From Nitrospiraceae bacterium (GTDB lineage Bacteria > Nitrospirota > Nitrospiria > Nitrospirales > Nitrospiraceae): a DNA stretch of 11,196 bases. Under the pieces are notes generated by a model. It worked only from the letters and a program-made list of their open reading frames with translations, did no database searches and was not told the origin of the DNA. The position numbers were made by a program, and so were the translations under genes. Positions 1-7,140 of the stretch are shown in pieces; the first letter of the stretch is position 1; each line of letters begins with the position of its first letter. The DNA lies in contig JAICXS010000018.1 of NCBI GenBank assembly GCA_025934615.1, forward strand, positions 1-11,196. The letters run 5' to 3'.

Positions 1-332
1 CCATATCGAGATACTTGGCGGACGGTCCGTTTCATGAGGTTGTTGGTCAGGACTTCATCGTCCTGAACATGGATCGGCCGGGCCCTTCAATAGATGATAG
101 AGAAACGACACGGGGGCCATCGTTGATGATGCGGACATCTGGGAAACGGGACGAGACCGGCGAGGCGCTGGTCAGGTGCGCAACATACATCGGCTCTGGA
201 CTAGGTCCATGTCGACAATGAACCATACAGATACGCGAACGTGATATTGGGGTCGGCCGCGATGGCGGCGGCGAGCTGATTGACAATACGCCTTCGATCT
301 TCGCCGTTCGCCGAGTAGACAGGCTTCCTCAT
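1..332 (-). pseudogene. Decayed MNT-type nucleotidyltransferase, partial (runs off left edge)
   Basis: The frame opens at an ATG (332-330) that shares ATGA with the cysE stop codon. It reads 43 codons, including ITFAYLYGSL, which resembles the GS-containing strand of MNT/Pol-beta nucleotidyltransferases, and then stops at TAG 203-201. Homology-like pieces continue in other frames: VDMDLV (a DxD-like remnant), SPEPMYVAHLTSA, then DVRIINDGP, FLYHLLKG, IHVQDDEVLTNNLMKRTV and finally AKYLDM at the window edge. At least four frame changes are needed, and the segment between the GS strand and the DxD looks shortened, so the active site is lost. In this family the protein is often the antitoxin-like partner of a HEPN protein; no partner is visible because the window ends. 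Family assignment rests on motif memory only. Sequencing error is unlikely because neighbouring frames are clean. Confidence 0.7.
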
Positions 333-970
333 CGATCCTGCCGGTTTTCCAATTTCTTGCGAAGGTCAATAATTTCCTGTTCGAGAGCTAAGAAGCGGTC
401 TGCGATGGGATCAGGCAGATTAATGTGATCCATCGTGGCTTCTGGCAGGCGGTTTCCCTCCATTTTAATCACACGGGCCGGCACACCGGTTACCGTTGAA
501 TTGGCGGGCACGGATTTAAGGACGACCGAATTAGCCCCCACCTTCACATTGTCGCCGATTCGAATGCCGCCGAGTATTTTCGCACCCGCACCCACTACGA
601 CGTGATTCCCCACTGTAGGATGGCGCTTGCCACGTTCCTTGCCGGTTCCTCCTAAGGTCACGCCCTGAAAGAGTGTGACGTAATCGCCGATTTCAGCCGT
701 CTCGCCGATGACAACACCCATGCCGTGATCGATGAAAAAGCCTTTTCCGATCGTCGCTCGAGGATGGATTTCAATTCCCGTGAGCAAGCGAGCCACTTGA
801 GAAATGGCCCGCGGGACAAATGGAACATGGTGTATTGAGAGCCAATGCGAGACACGATAGGCCAGAAGCGCATGAAAGCCTGCATAGGTCAGAATGACTT
901 CGAGCGTGCTGGTGGCCGATGGATCCCGATCGAACACCGCCCGCAAATCCTGTCGGATCGAAGAAAACAT
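329..970 (-). CDS. cysE: Serine O-acetyltransferase (short EpsC/CysE type)
   Basis: This enzyme transfers acetyl from acetyl-CoA to L-serine, giving O-acetylserine, the first step of cytosolic cysteine synthesis. The 213-residue product has a short helical N-terminus (about 1-60), then a left-handed beta-helix of hexapeptide repeats (about 65-175) with IHPRATIG, the FIDHGMGVVIGETA signature (Asp81-His82) and GGTGKERGKRHP (His117), matching the catalytic and cofactor-site residues of the family. It is shorter than E. coli CysE (about 273), as in the compact form common outside enterobacteria. The C-terminal 27 residues look like a short coiled coil. The ATG at 970-968 has a Shine-Dalgarno-like AAGGTAGG about 11 bases upstream, which overlaps the ispF stop codon; ispF lies only 17 bases away. 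The stop overlaps the start of the nucleotidyltransferase pseudogene. Confidence 0.95.
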   Translation of the reverse strand: MFSSIRQDLRAVFDRDPSATSTLEVILTYAGFHALLAYRVSHWLSIHHVPFVPRAISQVARLLTGIEIHPRATIGKGFFIDHGMGVVIGETAEIGDYVTLFQGVTLGGTGKERGKRHPTVGNHVVVGAGAKILGGIRIGDNVKVGANSVVLKSVPANSTVTGVPARVIKMEGNRLPEATMDHINLPDPIADRFLALEQEIIDLRKKLENRQDR

Positions 971-980
971 AGCGCGTTTA

Positions 981-997
981 GCCTACCTTAGGCAGGC
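981..997 (-). promoter_or_regulatory. Hairpin over the ispF stop codon and cysE ribosome binding site
   Basis: On the transcript, GCCUGCC (997-991) can pair with GGUAGGC (987-981), giving a 7-bp stem with one G-U pair. The 3-base loop UAA is the ispF stop codon itself. The 3' arm contains most of the cysE Shine-Dalgarno. No U-run follows, so it is not a typical terminator. A plausible reading is translational coupling: a ribosome ending ispF opens the stem and frees the cysE site. This is inference from base pairing only. Confidence 0.45.
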
Positions 998-1461
998 GCA
1001 ATCATGCAAATCGCCTGGGCCGCGATGGCTTCCTCTCGCCCGACGGCATCCAGACCTTCCCCACTTTTTACCTTGACGTTCACCTGTGCCGCGTTGACGT
1101 TGAGGACCTCCGCGATTCGAGTCCGCATGGTGTCCAGATGCGGGCCTAATCGGGGCGCTTGCGCGATAATGACCGTATCGAGATTGACGAGTCGAAAACC
1201 TTTTGTGCTCAGCATCCCGGACACGTCCTCTAAGAGTTTCAGGCTGGAGATATCTTTGTATCGAGGATCGGAACTCGGATAATGGCGTCCTAGGTCGCCT
1301 TCACCCATGGCGCCCAGCAACGCATCACACACGGCGTGCACCAAAGCATCTGCATCGGAATGACCAATCAAGCCTTGTGCGTGCGGAATCTCTAAGCCCC
1401 CCAGTATCAGCTTGCGTCCCTTGCCGAGCGGGTGGATGTCATATCCGATGCCTACGCGCAT
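988..1461 (-). CDS. ispF: 2-C-methyl-D-erythritol 2,4-cyclodiphosphate synthase
   Basis: IspF cyclises CDP-methylerythritol 2-phosphate to MEcPP with loss of CMP in the MEP isoprenoid pathway. The 157-residue length is typical. The N-terminal MRVGIGYDIHPL holds the zinc ligands Asp and His of the DxH motif, GHSDADALVHAVCDALLGA follows with the third zinc-ligand histidine, and the C-terminal signature is a variant form (EGLDAVGREEAIAAQA). The frame stays open 12 codons upstream, but the ATG at 1461-1459 is preferred because the protein family starts here and TGGAGG lies just upstream (1471-1466, 4-base spacing). It follows ispD across about 100 bases of AT-rich repeat sequence, and cysE follows after 17 bases. 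Confidence 0.95.
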   Translation of the reverse strand: MRVGIGYDIHPLGKGRKLILGGLEIPHAQGLIGHSDADALVHAVCDALLGAMGEGDLGRHYPSSDPRYKDISSLKLLEDVSGMLSTKGFRLVNLDTVIIAQAPRLGPHLDTMRTRIAEVLNVNAAQVNVKVKSGEGLDAVGREEAIAAQAICMIAPA

Positions 1462-1474
1462 GAGGCCTCCAGAA

Positions 1475-1576
1475 GTAAGTGGCGAATGGAGTAACACCCC
1501 AAGAGAACGTTAGCAATTAAGTAACTCGGTAATTGAATCGAGTTTTTCAATCTCACTTACTCCATTACTGAATTAC
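1475..1576. repeat. Degenerate 8-bp repeats and nested dyads between ispD and ispF
   Basis: This AT-rich stretch is built from degenerate octamers of the type GTAANNNN. On the minus strand three units lie end to end at 1576-1553 (GTAATTCA, GTAATGGA, GTAAGTGA) and include the last codons of ispD. On the plus strand related units lie at 1475-1498 and 1521-1536. Because the units face each other, they form dyads: AATGGAGTAA (1485-1494) against its complement 1557-1566, and AACTCG (1523-1528) against 1539-1544. In the transcript an alternative 8-bp pairing (1561-1554 with 1481-1474) would exclude the outer stem and sits right before the ispF ribosome site. There is no clear terminator in the reading direction. 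Function unknown. Confidence 0.6.
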
Positions 1577-2290
1577 TTTCTTGGGCATTTCCCGCGCCGC
1601 CAGGATCGCTTCTCCGATCCTGAGGTCTTCCGGCCGCGTGATCTTCATATTTTCGCCGCTGCCTTCCACAGTCGTTACGGGATGCCCCAGCCACTCCATC
1701 AATTGCGCGTCGTCCGTTGCCTGGTAGTGCTCTAAGTGGGCTTTGCGATGCGCCGCCTGTAGCAGCGAGCGTTGAAATGCCTGAGGCGTTTGTGCCGACC
1801 ACAAATGGCTGCGATCGACGGTCGATTCGATCAGACCACCGGCGTCCACCCGCTTGATCGTGTCGCGCAGGGGAATCGCGACGACGGCGGCTCCATGCTT
1901 CGCTGCCGCATCAATCACCCGAGCCACCATGTCCACCGTAAGAAACGGGCGGACTGCATCATGAATTAGGACCATGTCAACGCTTTGATCCAGTTGGGCA
2001 AGCCCATGGCGCACGGAGTCTTGCCGGTGCTCACCACCGGGCACCACTTTCGTGATTTTGCGAAACTTGTAACGGGCGACGATTTCGTTCAGGCAGTATT
2101 CTCGATCGGCAGCCGGGACCGTCAGAATAATTTCGGTGACGGCGGGGGATTCTTCCAAGACACGGAGAGCATGCACGAGAATCGGCAGGCCGCCCAACGT
2201 CAGAAACTGCTTAGGCGTAGCGCCTCCCATACGAAGACCGCGTCCGGCGGCAGGAACGACCGCCGCGGTTCGAGGAGCCTGCCTTACCAT
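1565..2290 (-). CDS. ispD: 2-C-methyl-D-erythritol 4-phosphate cytidylyltransferase
   Basis: IspD joins CTP and MEP to give CDP-methylerythritol, the third step of the MEP pathway. The 241-residue product carries the nucleotide-binding signature VPAAGRGLRMG followed by TPKQF (basic residues for CTP), the DAVRPF motif after a hydrophobic strand, QTPQAF, and NMKITRPEDL near the C-terminus. All expected catalytic Arg/Lys positions appear present. Two starts are possible: TTG at 2299, directly after the stop of the upstream gene, or ATG at 2290. The ATG is chosen as the more common codon and fits the family; the ribosome site (GGAAAGT) is weak for both. The final codons lie in the octamer repeat that continues downstream. 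It works together with ispF, and both are stand-alone rather than fused. Confidence 0.94.
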   Translation of the reverse strand: MVRQAPRTAAVVPAAGRGLRMGGATPKQFLTLGGLPILVHALRVLEESPAVTEIILTVPAADREYCLNEIVARYKFRKITKVVPGGEHRQDSVRHGLAQLDQSVDMVLIHDAVRPFLTVDMVARVIDAAAKHGAAVVAIPLRDTIKRVDAGGLIESTVDRSHLWSAQTPQAFQRSLLQAAHRKAHLEHYQATDDAQLMEWLGHPVTTVEGSGENMKITRPEDLRIGEAILAAREMPKKVIQ

Positions 2291-2299
2291 ACTTTCCAA

Positions 2300-3325
2300 C
2301 TACCCACGCGCGCTCTGGAACTCCTCCTTCTCGGTCTCTTCCTTCAGGCGTGTAAAAATCATTCGTCCGGCCGTCGTTTGCAAGACGCTGGTGACCATCA
2401 CGTCCACGTTCCGGCCGATGCAGCGTTTGGCATTATCGACGACAATCATCGTCCCATCGTCCAAATAGGCGACGCCTTGCCCGGCTTCTTTTCCTTCTTT
2501 CAGCACAAAGACCCGAATGGTTTCACCCGGCAAGACCACCGGCCTGAGCGCGTTACAGAGTTCGTTAATATTCAGGACGCGCACACCTTGCAGTTCAGCC
2601 ACCTTGTTGAGATTCAAATCGTTGGTAATGACTTTGGCGCCGATTTTCTTGGCCAGGACGACGATCTTCGAATCCACATCTTTCACATGCGGAAAATCGT
2701 CGTCGATAATGCGCACGTCGACATCCACCATCTTTTGAATCTTATTGAGAATATCGAGTCCACGGCGGCCACGGGCTCGCTTGAGCGAATCCGAAGAATC
2801 GGCAATATGCTGCAACTCATGCAAAATGAATTGCGGCACTAAAAACGTCCCTTCCAAAAATCCCGTTTCCACAAGGTCGGATACGCGCCCATCGATGATC
2901 ACGCTCGTATCGAGAATCTTACGGCTCAGTGTCTCGACACCATGCTCGGAACGTTTGACCGGGCCGGCAATTTTCTCCTGTCCGAATTTTGCGCCAAGGA
3001 CTAAACCTAAATACGGAAGTCCCAATAAAAAAACCAGACCGGTAATATGAAAAAGGACGGTTTCGACATCGAACACGACACTCCCAACCCATTCGACCAA
3101 GCCGGTGAGCAGCAGTCCAACCGCCAGGCCCAGTGTACCGCCGACGACCACGCCATAGGATAATCGCTGAAGGATATATTCACCGAATAAAATTAAGCCG
3201 CCGGTGGCGGCGCCGATTGCAAATCCCTGAAGTAGGAAGGCGCCGTTGGGCTCTTCTCCTCGTAGGAAAAGGGCCATTCCCGCAAGGGCACTAAGGAGGA
3301 CGAAGCTGATTCGTCGTACCATCAT
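2300..3325 (-). CDS. YacL-like membrane protein with PIN and TRAM domains
   Basis: The 341-residue product has four predicted membrane segments in its first 115 residues, a PIN nuclease-like domain (about 137-260) and a C-terminal TRAM RNA-binding domain (about 265-328). PIN acidic residues are visible in KILDTSVIIDGR, FILHELQHIAD, DSKIVVLAKK and ITNDLNLN, so the nuclease centre looks intact. The layout matches Bacillus YacL, whose function is poorly known; a membrane-bound RNase or RNA-binding role is inference. The frame is open 20 codons further upstream, but ATG 3325-3323 (followed by a second ATG) is chosen because AAGGGGGTG lies just before it, whereas the upper ATG follows the previous stop with no ribosome site. 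ispD follows at once, an arrangement seen next to ispD in several phyla. Confidence 0.9.
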   Translation of the reverse strand: MMVRRISFVLLSALAGMALFLRGEEPNGAFLLQGFAIGAATGGLILFGEYILQRLSYGVVVGGTLGLAVGLLLTGLVEWVGSVVFDVETVLFHITGLVFLLGLPYLGLVLGAKFGQEKIAGPVKRSEHGVETLSRKILDTSVIIDGRVSDLVETGFLEGTFLVPQFILHELQHIADSSDSLKRARGRRGLDILNKIQKMVDVDVRIIDDDFPHVKDVDSKIVVLAKKIGAKVITNDLNLNKVAELQGVRVLNINELCNALRPVVLPGETIRVFVLKEGKEAGQGVAYLDDGTMIVVDNAKRCIGRNVDVMVTSVLQTTAGRMIFTRLKEETEKEEFQSARG

Positions 3326-3387
3326 TGCACCCCCTTTCCATGTGATTGATCCCACCAAGACCGTTACTCCTTTGAATAAGGGCATCG

Positions 3388-4941
3388 CTATGATTTCAAC
3401 GTAATGTAGAGCGTGCGGCCTTGGCGTTTGATGAGCAGGAGTATCGGCTGGTCCTTTGACACATGCGATGCCGCGCTTTCATAGGACCGGAGGTTGGTCA
3501 CCTGCCGTCGGTTGAGCTCGAGAATGACATCTCCCTCCTTCAGGCCGGCCTCCTCCGCGACACTCCCCGAGCGAACTTGAACGATCACCACCCCCTTTTC
3601 AGCCTGTGACAGTCCAAGCCGCCGCGCGACCTCGGACGTCATATCGCGAACTTCAAGATCGGATAAAAACCCCGCAGGACTGGCCGACTCTTCCGACTCT
3701 TCGCCGCCGGCCTTCGCAATGGACTTGGGTTGCTCGTCGATCGCAATATCGACTGTCTTCATCAGCTTGTCCCGAACGTATTTGATCGTGACTTTCTTGC
3801 CGACCGCGGTCCGGGCCACTGCATTCCGGAGCTGGCTGGGACTCTCCACGGGCTTGCGGTCATATTCGAGGATCACATCGCCGCGATCGAGGCCCGCCCG
3901 TTTCGCCGGGCTGCCATCCAGCACCTCGCTCACCAGGACGCCTTTCGTCTCCGTCATGCCGAACTGCTGCGCGAGTTCGGGTGAGAGGTCCTGAATCGAC
4001 ACGCCCAGCCATCCACGCACAACCTTTCCACCCTTGATCAATTGCTCGAGGACGGAGCGCGCCATCCCGCTTGGCACAGCGAATCCAATCCCCATATTGC
4101 CGCCGCTCTGACTGAAGATGGCCGTGTTGATGCCGATCAACTCGCCTCTCACATTCACGAGCGCACCGCCCGAATTGCCGGGATTGATCGCTGCATCGGT
4201 TTGGATAAAATCCTCATACTCGGCAATTCCCATGCTCGCCCGTCCAATTGCGCTGACAATGCCCATGGTGACCGTCTGGTTCAGACCGAAGGGATTGCCG
4301 ACCGCCAAGACGAACTCGCCGACTTCGAGCGTATCGGAATCGCCCCAGGGAATCGTATGCAAGCCATCGGCCTCTACGCGCAGCAGCGCGAGATCCGTCT
4401 TCGAATCCGTCCCAACCAGCTTGGCTTTAAATTCGCGTTTATCGGACAGCATGACTTTGATTTCGTCCGCCTTGTTGACGACATGATTGTTCGTTACGAT
4501 CAACCCACTGGCGTCCACAATCACGCCCGATCCCAGGCTCCGTTCTTTTCGCTCCTTCGGCGCTTCGAACCGACGGAAAAACTCATCGCCGAAAAACCGG
4601 CGAAAAAATGGATCGTCGAACGGAGTACCATGCTGCCCGCCCCCTTCACGTCCTTGCCGAGTGGTAGAGATATTGACGACCGCCGGTGTCACCGCTTTGG
4701 CAATTCGCACAAAATTCTGATCCGACCCTGGGACAAAGGCCGGTGGAATGGCGACGACTGTGGGAGCCGGTATATCATTCGGGACCGCTGCAGGCTCCCG
4801 GACCGCATGGCCGAACGGCAGCCATCCCAGATCCGACGCGACCGCCAAACCGATCACGACACCGGCCCCCAACAGAAGGAGGCTCACCCAGAGGGAGGTA
4901 GAACGGCGGCCGGGCGATTTGGGGGATTCGTAGTCGTTCAC
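3388..4941 (-). CDS. htrA: HtrA/DegP-family serine endoprotease, membrane-anchored
   Basis: A periplasmic quality-control protease of the Deg/HtrA family, 517 residues. The N-terminus is basic and then hydrophobic (about 17-36), a signal anchor or signal peptide without an obvious cleavage site. The trypsin-like domain (about 75-300) holds the triad His153 (TNNHVV), Asp183 (KTDLALL) and Ser257 (NPGNSGGA). Two PDZ domains follow at about 308-400 and 425-510, as in DegP/DegQ, separated by an acidic Ser/Glu-rich linker (about 412-421). The start is GTG at 4941-4939 with TAAGGA five bases upstream. The YacL-like gene begins 62 bases downstream. About 90 bases separate it from the aldolase gene; no clear promoter or terminator is seen there, so it may be read through from upstream. 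Whether it is DegP- or DegQ-like cannot be decided here. Confidence 0.95.
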   Translation of the reverse strand: MNDYESPKSPGRRSTSLWVSLLLLGAGVVIGLAVASDLGWLPFGHAVREPAAVPNDIPAPTVVAIPPAFVPGSDQNFVRIAKAVTPAVVNISTTRQGREGGGQHGTPFDDPFFRRFFGDEFFRRFEAPKERKERSLGSGVIVDASGLIVTNNHVVNKADEIKVMLSDKREFKAKLVGTDSKTDLALLRVEADGLHTIPWGDSDTLEVGEFVLAVGNPFGLNQTVTMGIVSAIGRASMGIAEYEDFIQTDAAINPGNSGGALVNVRGELIGINTAIFSQSGGNMGIGFAVPSGMARSVLEQLIKGGKVVRGWLGVSIQDLSPELAQQFGMTETKGVLVSEVLDGSPAKRAGLDRGDVILEYDRKPVESPSQLRNAVARTAVGKKVTIKYVRDKLMKTVDIAIDEQPKSIAKAGGEESEESASPAGFLSDLEVRDMTSEVARRLGLSQAEKGVVIVQVRSGSVAEEAGLKEGDVILELNRRQVTNLRSYESAASHVSKDQPILLLIKRQGRTLYITLKS

Positions 4942-5033
4942 GCGAGTCCTTATGCACGCTGAGGATTAAGTCACGGTTAAGGGCTTGTAAGGAAGCGAAT
5001 CCGCGCCCAATCGTAACCTCATCTCATCCTTCC

Positions 5034-5957
5034 CTACGGCTTCTCTCCCTTATAGATGCCCATCACGGTTTGTAAGAATTTGATCGCTTCAGCTTTGGGA
5101 CGTTGGAAGGAATTTCGGCCGATGATCGAACCGAAGCCGCCGCCATCACGAATGGCCCGGGCCTCTTCGTATACATTTGCGTCCGCGCTCTTCGCCCCGC
5201 CGGAAAAGATCACGATACGCCGGCCGTTAAAAGAACTTTGCACGACATGGCGAACGCGCTCCGCCAGAGACTTAATCGGCACCTTTTCGCTTTCATAGAT
5301 CTTCTTGGCCGCGGCTTGTTCAAGGTGATCGGTCGGTAATTTAACCTTGATCACATGAGCGCCGAGCTGCGCGGCGATCTGGGCGGCATAGGCCACGACA
5401 TCGATCGCCGTTTCGCCTTCCTTACTCAACCCGGAGCCACGCGGATAGGACCACACAACGACCGCTAATCCGCAGGCCTTGGCTTCTTCAGCAATGTCGC
5501 GTAATTGTTCGTACATGGCGGTGCTGTGCGCAGACCCAGGGTAGATCGTGAAGCCGACCGCCACACATCCGAGCCGAAGGGCATCCTGTACGCTTCCGGT
5601 GACCGCGGACAAAGGATCTTTCTCATCGTGCAAGACATCATGGTTGTTCAGCTTGAGAATCAGGGGAATCGCGCCGGCATATTGGTCGGCCCCGGCCTCT
5701 AAGAACCCGAGAGGAGCGGCGTAGGCGTTACAGCCGGCTTCGAGAGCCAGTTCGAAGTGATAGAGCGGGTTATAGCCGGGCGGGTTCGGCGCAAAACTTC
5801 GAGCCGGTCCATGCTCGAAGCCTTGGTCGACGGGAAGAATCACCAGTCGGCCAGTATCGGCCAGGTTCCCGTGGCCCAGCAACCGTGCCAGATTCGCTTT
5901 TGTACCGGGGTTGTCACTTCCGTACCAGCTTAAAATCTCTCGGACGCGGGGTGTCAT
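5034..5957 (-). CDS. fbaB: Class I fructose-bisphosphate aldolase (DhnA/FbaB type)
   Basis: Catalyses reversible condensation of glyceraldehyde-3-phosphate and dihydroxyacetone phosphate to fructose-1,6-bisphosphate through a lysine Schiff base, in the cytosol. The 307-residue TIM-barrel protein shows the DhnA-type signature DQGFEHGP (from Asp44), the barrel strand motif HVIKVKLP in which Lys204 is the likely Schiff-base lysine, and the phosphate-binding end FSGGAKS followed by GSIIGRNSFQRP. It is a little shorter than E. coli FbaB (about 350). The ATG at 5957 has a strong GGAGG six bases upstream. It follows the fructose-bisphosphatase gene by about 98 bases, so the two consecutive steps of gluconeogenesis are probably co-expressed. 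Related DhnA-family enzymes with other substrates exist, but the neighbour supports aldolase. Confidence 0.93.
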   Translation of the reverse strand: MTPRVREILSWYGSDNPGTKANLARLLGHGNLADTGRLVILPVDQGFEHGPARSFAPNPPGYNPLYHFELALEAGCNAYAAPLGFLEAGADQYAGAIPLILKLNNHDVLHDEKDPLSAVTGSVQDALRLGCVAVGFTIYPGSAHSTAMYEQLRDIAEEAKACGLAVVVWSYPRGSGLSKEGETAIDVVAYAAQIAAQLGAHVIKVKLPTDHLEQAAAKKIYESEKVPIKSLAERVRHVVQSSFNGRRIVIFSGGAKSADANVYEEARAIRDGGGFGSIIGRNSFQRPKAEAIKFLQTVMGIYKGEKP

Positions 5958-6039
5958 ATTAAACCTCCGATATGCTGTACAAAGGACGTTAATCCTTATT
6001 CGCTAAACGTAAATTAGAAGACACAAAGATCTTCGCATA

Positions 6040-6053
6040 GTGAACGGTGAACA
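6040..6053. repeat. Two 7-bp units between fbp and fba
   Basis: Two adjacent heptamers, GTGAACG and GTGAACA, lie just downstream of the fbp stop codon. The first unit is identical to one of the units before the phosphomannomutase gene (9522-9528, opposite strand). Two units could be chance; it is listed because similar short units recur at other gene borders here. The rest of the 5958-6055 gap holds the aldolase ribosome site and two small dyads (AAGGA/TCCTT and GAAGA/TCTTC) but no convincing terminator. Confidence 0.35.
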
Positions 6054-6055
6054 CT

Positions 6056-7069
6056 TTATTGTCTATCTTGAATGAATTCTTCGGCCTTACCGACGTCCTC
6101 ATGGCTACCGATGATCAGGGGGATGCGTTGGTGAACGGCCGTAGGAAGAATGTCGCCAATCCGCTCAGTGCCTGTGCTGGCCAGCCCCCCGGCTTGTTCG
6201 ATGATAAACCCTAGCGGCGCGGCTTCATACATCAACCGCAGCTTGCCTTCCGGCTTACTGATTTCTCCGGGATACAGATACACGCCGCCGCCGGTCAGAA
6301 ATCGATGCACGTCCGCAACCAAACACCCTGAATAGCGCGAAGCATAGGGCCGACCCGTCGCCGCGTCTTTGTCGCGAAGATAATCGACGAACCGCTGCAC
6401 GCCGCGCGGCCACTTGGCATAATTACTTTCGTTGGCGCTATACACCTTCCCTCGCGCCGGCATTTTCAGCCGGCTTCCGGACAGCACAAACTCTCCGATG
6501 CCTCGATCGAGGGTAAACTGATATACGCCGGCGCCACAGGTATACACTAACACGGTGGCCGGCCCATAGAGCACATAGCCGGCCGCAACTTGGTCGCGTC
6601 CCCGCTTCAGCAGCTCCGTCTCGACATCCGGTTGAACATGGCCCTGCACACGATGAATCGAAAAAATAGACCCTACGGTCATATTCGCATCGAGATTCGA
6701 TGACCCGTCGAGGGGATCGAGAAAGAGCGCATGCTCGCCCGGACGAGCGCCGGCATGTCCGCCGACCTCGCATGGCTTGTCCATCTCTTCGGACACGATC
6801 GCCCGGACCACGCCGCCCTGACCTTCAAACGTCTGCACAAACAGCTCATTGGCCCGCTCATCGAGCTTTTGAACGGCTTCCCCCTGCACATTCGTTTCAC
6901 CGGTGAGGCCGAGCGCGCCATGGAGGGCTGCTTCGGTCAATTCTCGGCCGATGACCTTACCGGTGAGGGCAATGTGTCCGATGATCTGCGAAAGCTCGTG
7001 TGTCAACCCGCGATGAAGAGTCTGCTGCTGCAGAAGATGGTTCGCTAAGGTCGTCGATGATACTGGCAT
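6056..7069 (-). CDS. fbp: Fructose-1,6-bisphosphatase, class I
   Basis: Hydrolyses fructose-1,6-bisphosphate to fructose-6-phosphate, the committed step of gluconeogenesis. The 337-residue length is normal. Metal-binding motifs are IVSEE (about 91-95) and DPLDGSSNLD (from Asp118), substrate-binding is seen in the VADVHRFL stretch and in EGKLRLMYEAAPLGF with the active-site lysine at about 276. The open frame extends 28 codons further, but the ATG at 7069 is chosen: the family starts here, and a promoter with a perfect TATAAT lies inside the longer frame at 7099-7094, so the longer form could not be made from that transcript. The ribosome site is weak (CGGGA). It is the first gene after an inverted-repeat element and is followed by the aldolase gene. 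Confidence 0.94.
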   Translation of the reverse strand: MPVSSTTLANHLLQQQTLHRGLTHELSQIIGHIALTGKVIGRELTEAALHGALGLTGETNVQGEAVQKLDERANELFVQTFEGQGGVVRAIVSEEMDKPCEVGGHAGARPGEHALFLDPLDGSSNLDANMTVGSIFSIHRVQGHVQPDVETELLKRGRDQVAAGYVLYGPATVLVYTCGAGVYQFTLDRGIGEFVLSGSRLKMPARGKVYSANESNYAKWPRGVQRFVDYLRDKDAATGRPYASRYSGCLVADVHRFLTGGGVYLYPGEISKPEGKLRLMYEAAPLGFIIEQAGGLASTGTERIGDILPTAVHQRIPLIIGSHEDVGKAEEFIQDRQ

Positions 7070-7093
7070 GCGCGTCCCGATAGTAATGGGACG

Positions 7094-7123
7094 ATTATAT
7101 AGGTTTTTGAAAACGAGGCGCAA
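7094..7123 (-). promoter_or_regulatory. Sigma-70-type promoter for fbp
   Basis: On the minus strand, TTGCGC (7123-7118) is followed after 18 bases by a perfect TATAAT (7099-7094). The -35 box matches only the TTG of the consensus. The predicted start near 7087 would give a leader of about 18 bases before the fbp ATG at 7069. It also settles the choice of the shorter fbp start. Confidence 0.65.
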
Positions 7124-7140
7124 TCGGACGTTAAGGTTAA

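Noticed and set aside
1523..1549. Possible terminator: AACTCG...CGAGTT followed by a T-run
   Set aside because: The T-run is on the plus-strand side, and no gene is transcribed in that direction; in the minus direction no T-run follows the stem.
1985..2842. 285-codon open frame on the plus strand
   Set aside because: It lies opposite ispD and the PIN-TRAM gene, both well supported by motifs; its translation has no recognisable domain.
3326..3385. Longer start of the PIN-TRAM protein at 3385
   Set aside because: It follows the protease stop with no ribosome site, whereas the ATG at 3325 has a clear one and starts just before the first membrane segment.
4042..4962. 306-codon open frame on the plus strand
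   Set aside because: It is the antisense shadow of the protease gene, with a His/Arg/Asp-rich composition typical of antisense frames in GC-rich DNA.
4942..5033. Gap between aldolase and protease genes searched for promoter or terminator
   Set aside because: No -35/-10 pair with sensible spacing and no stem with a T-run was found beyond the protease ribosome site.
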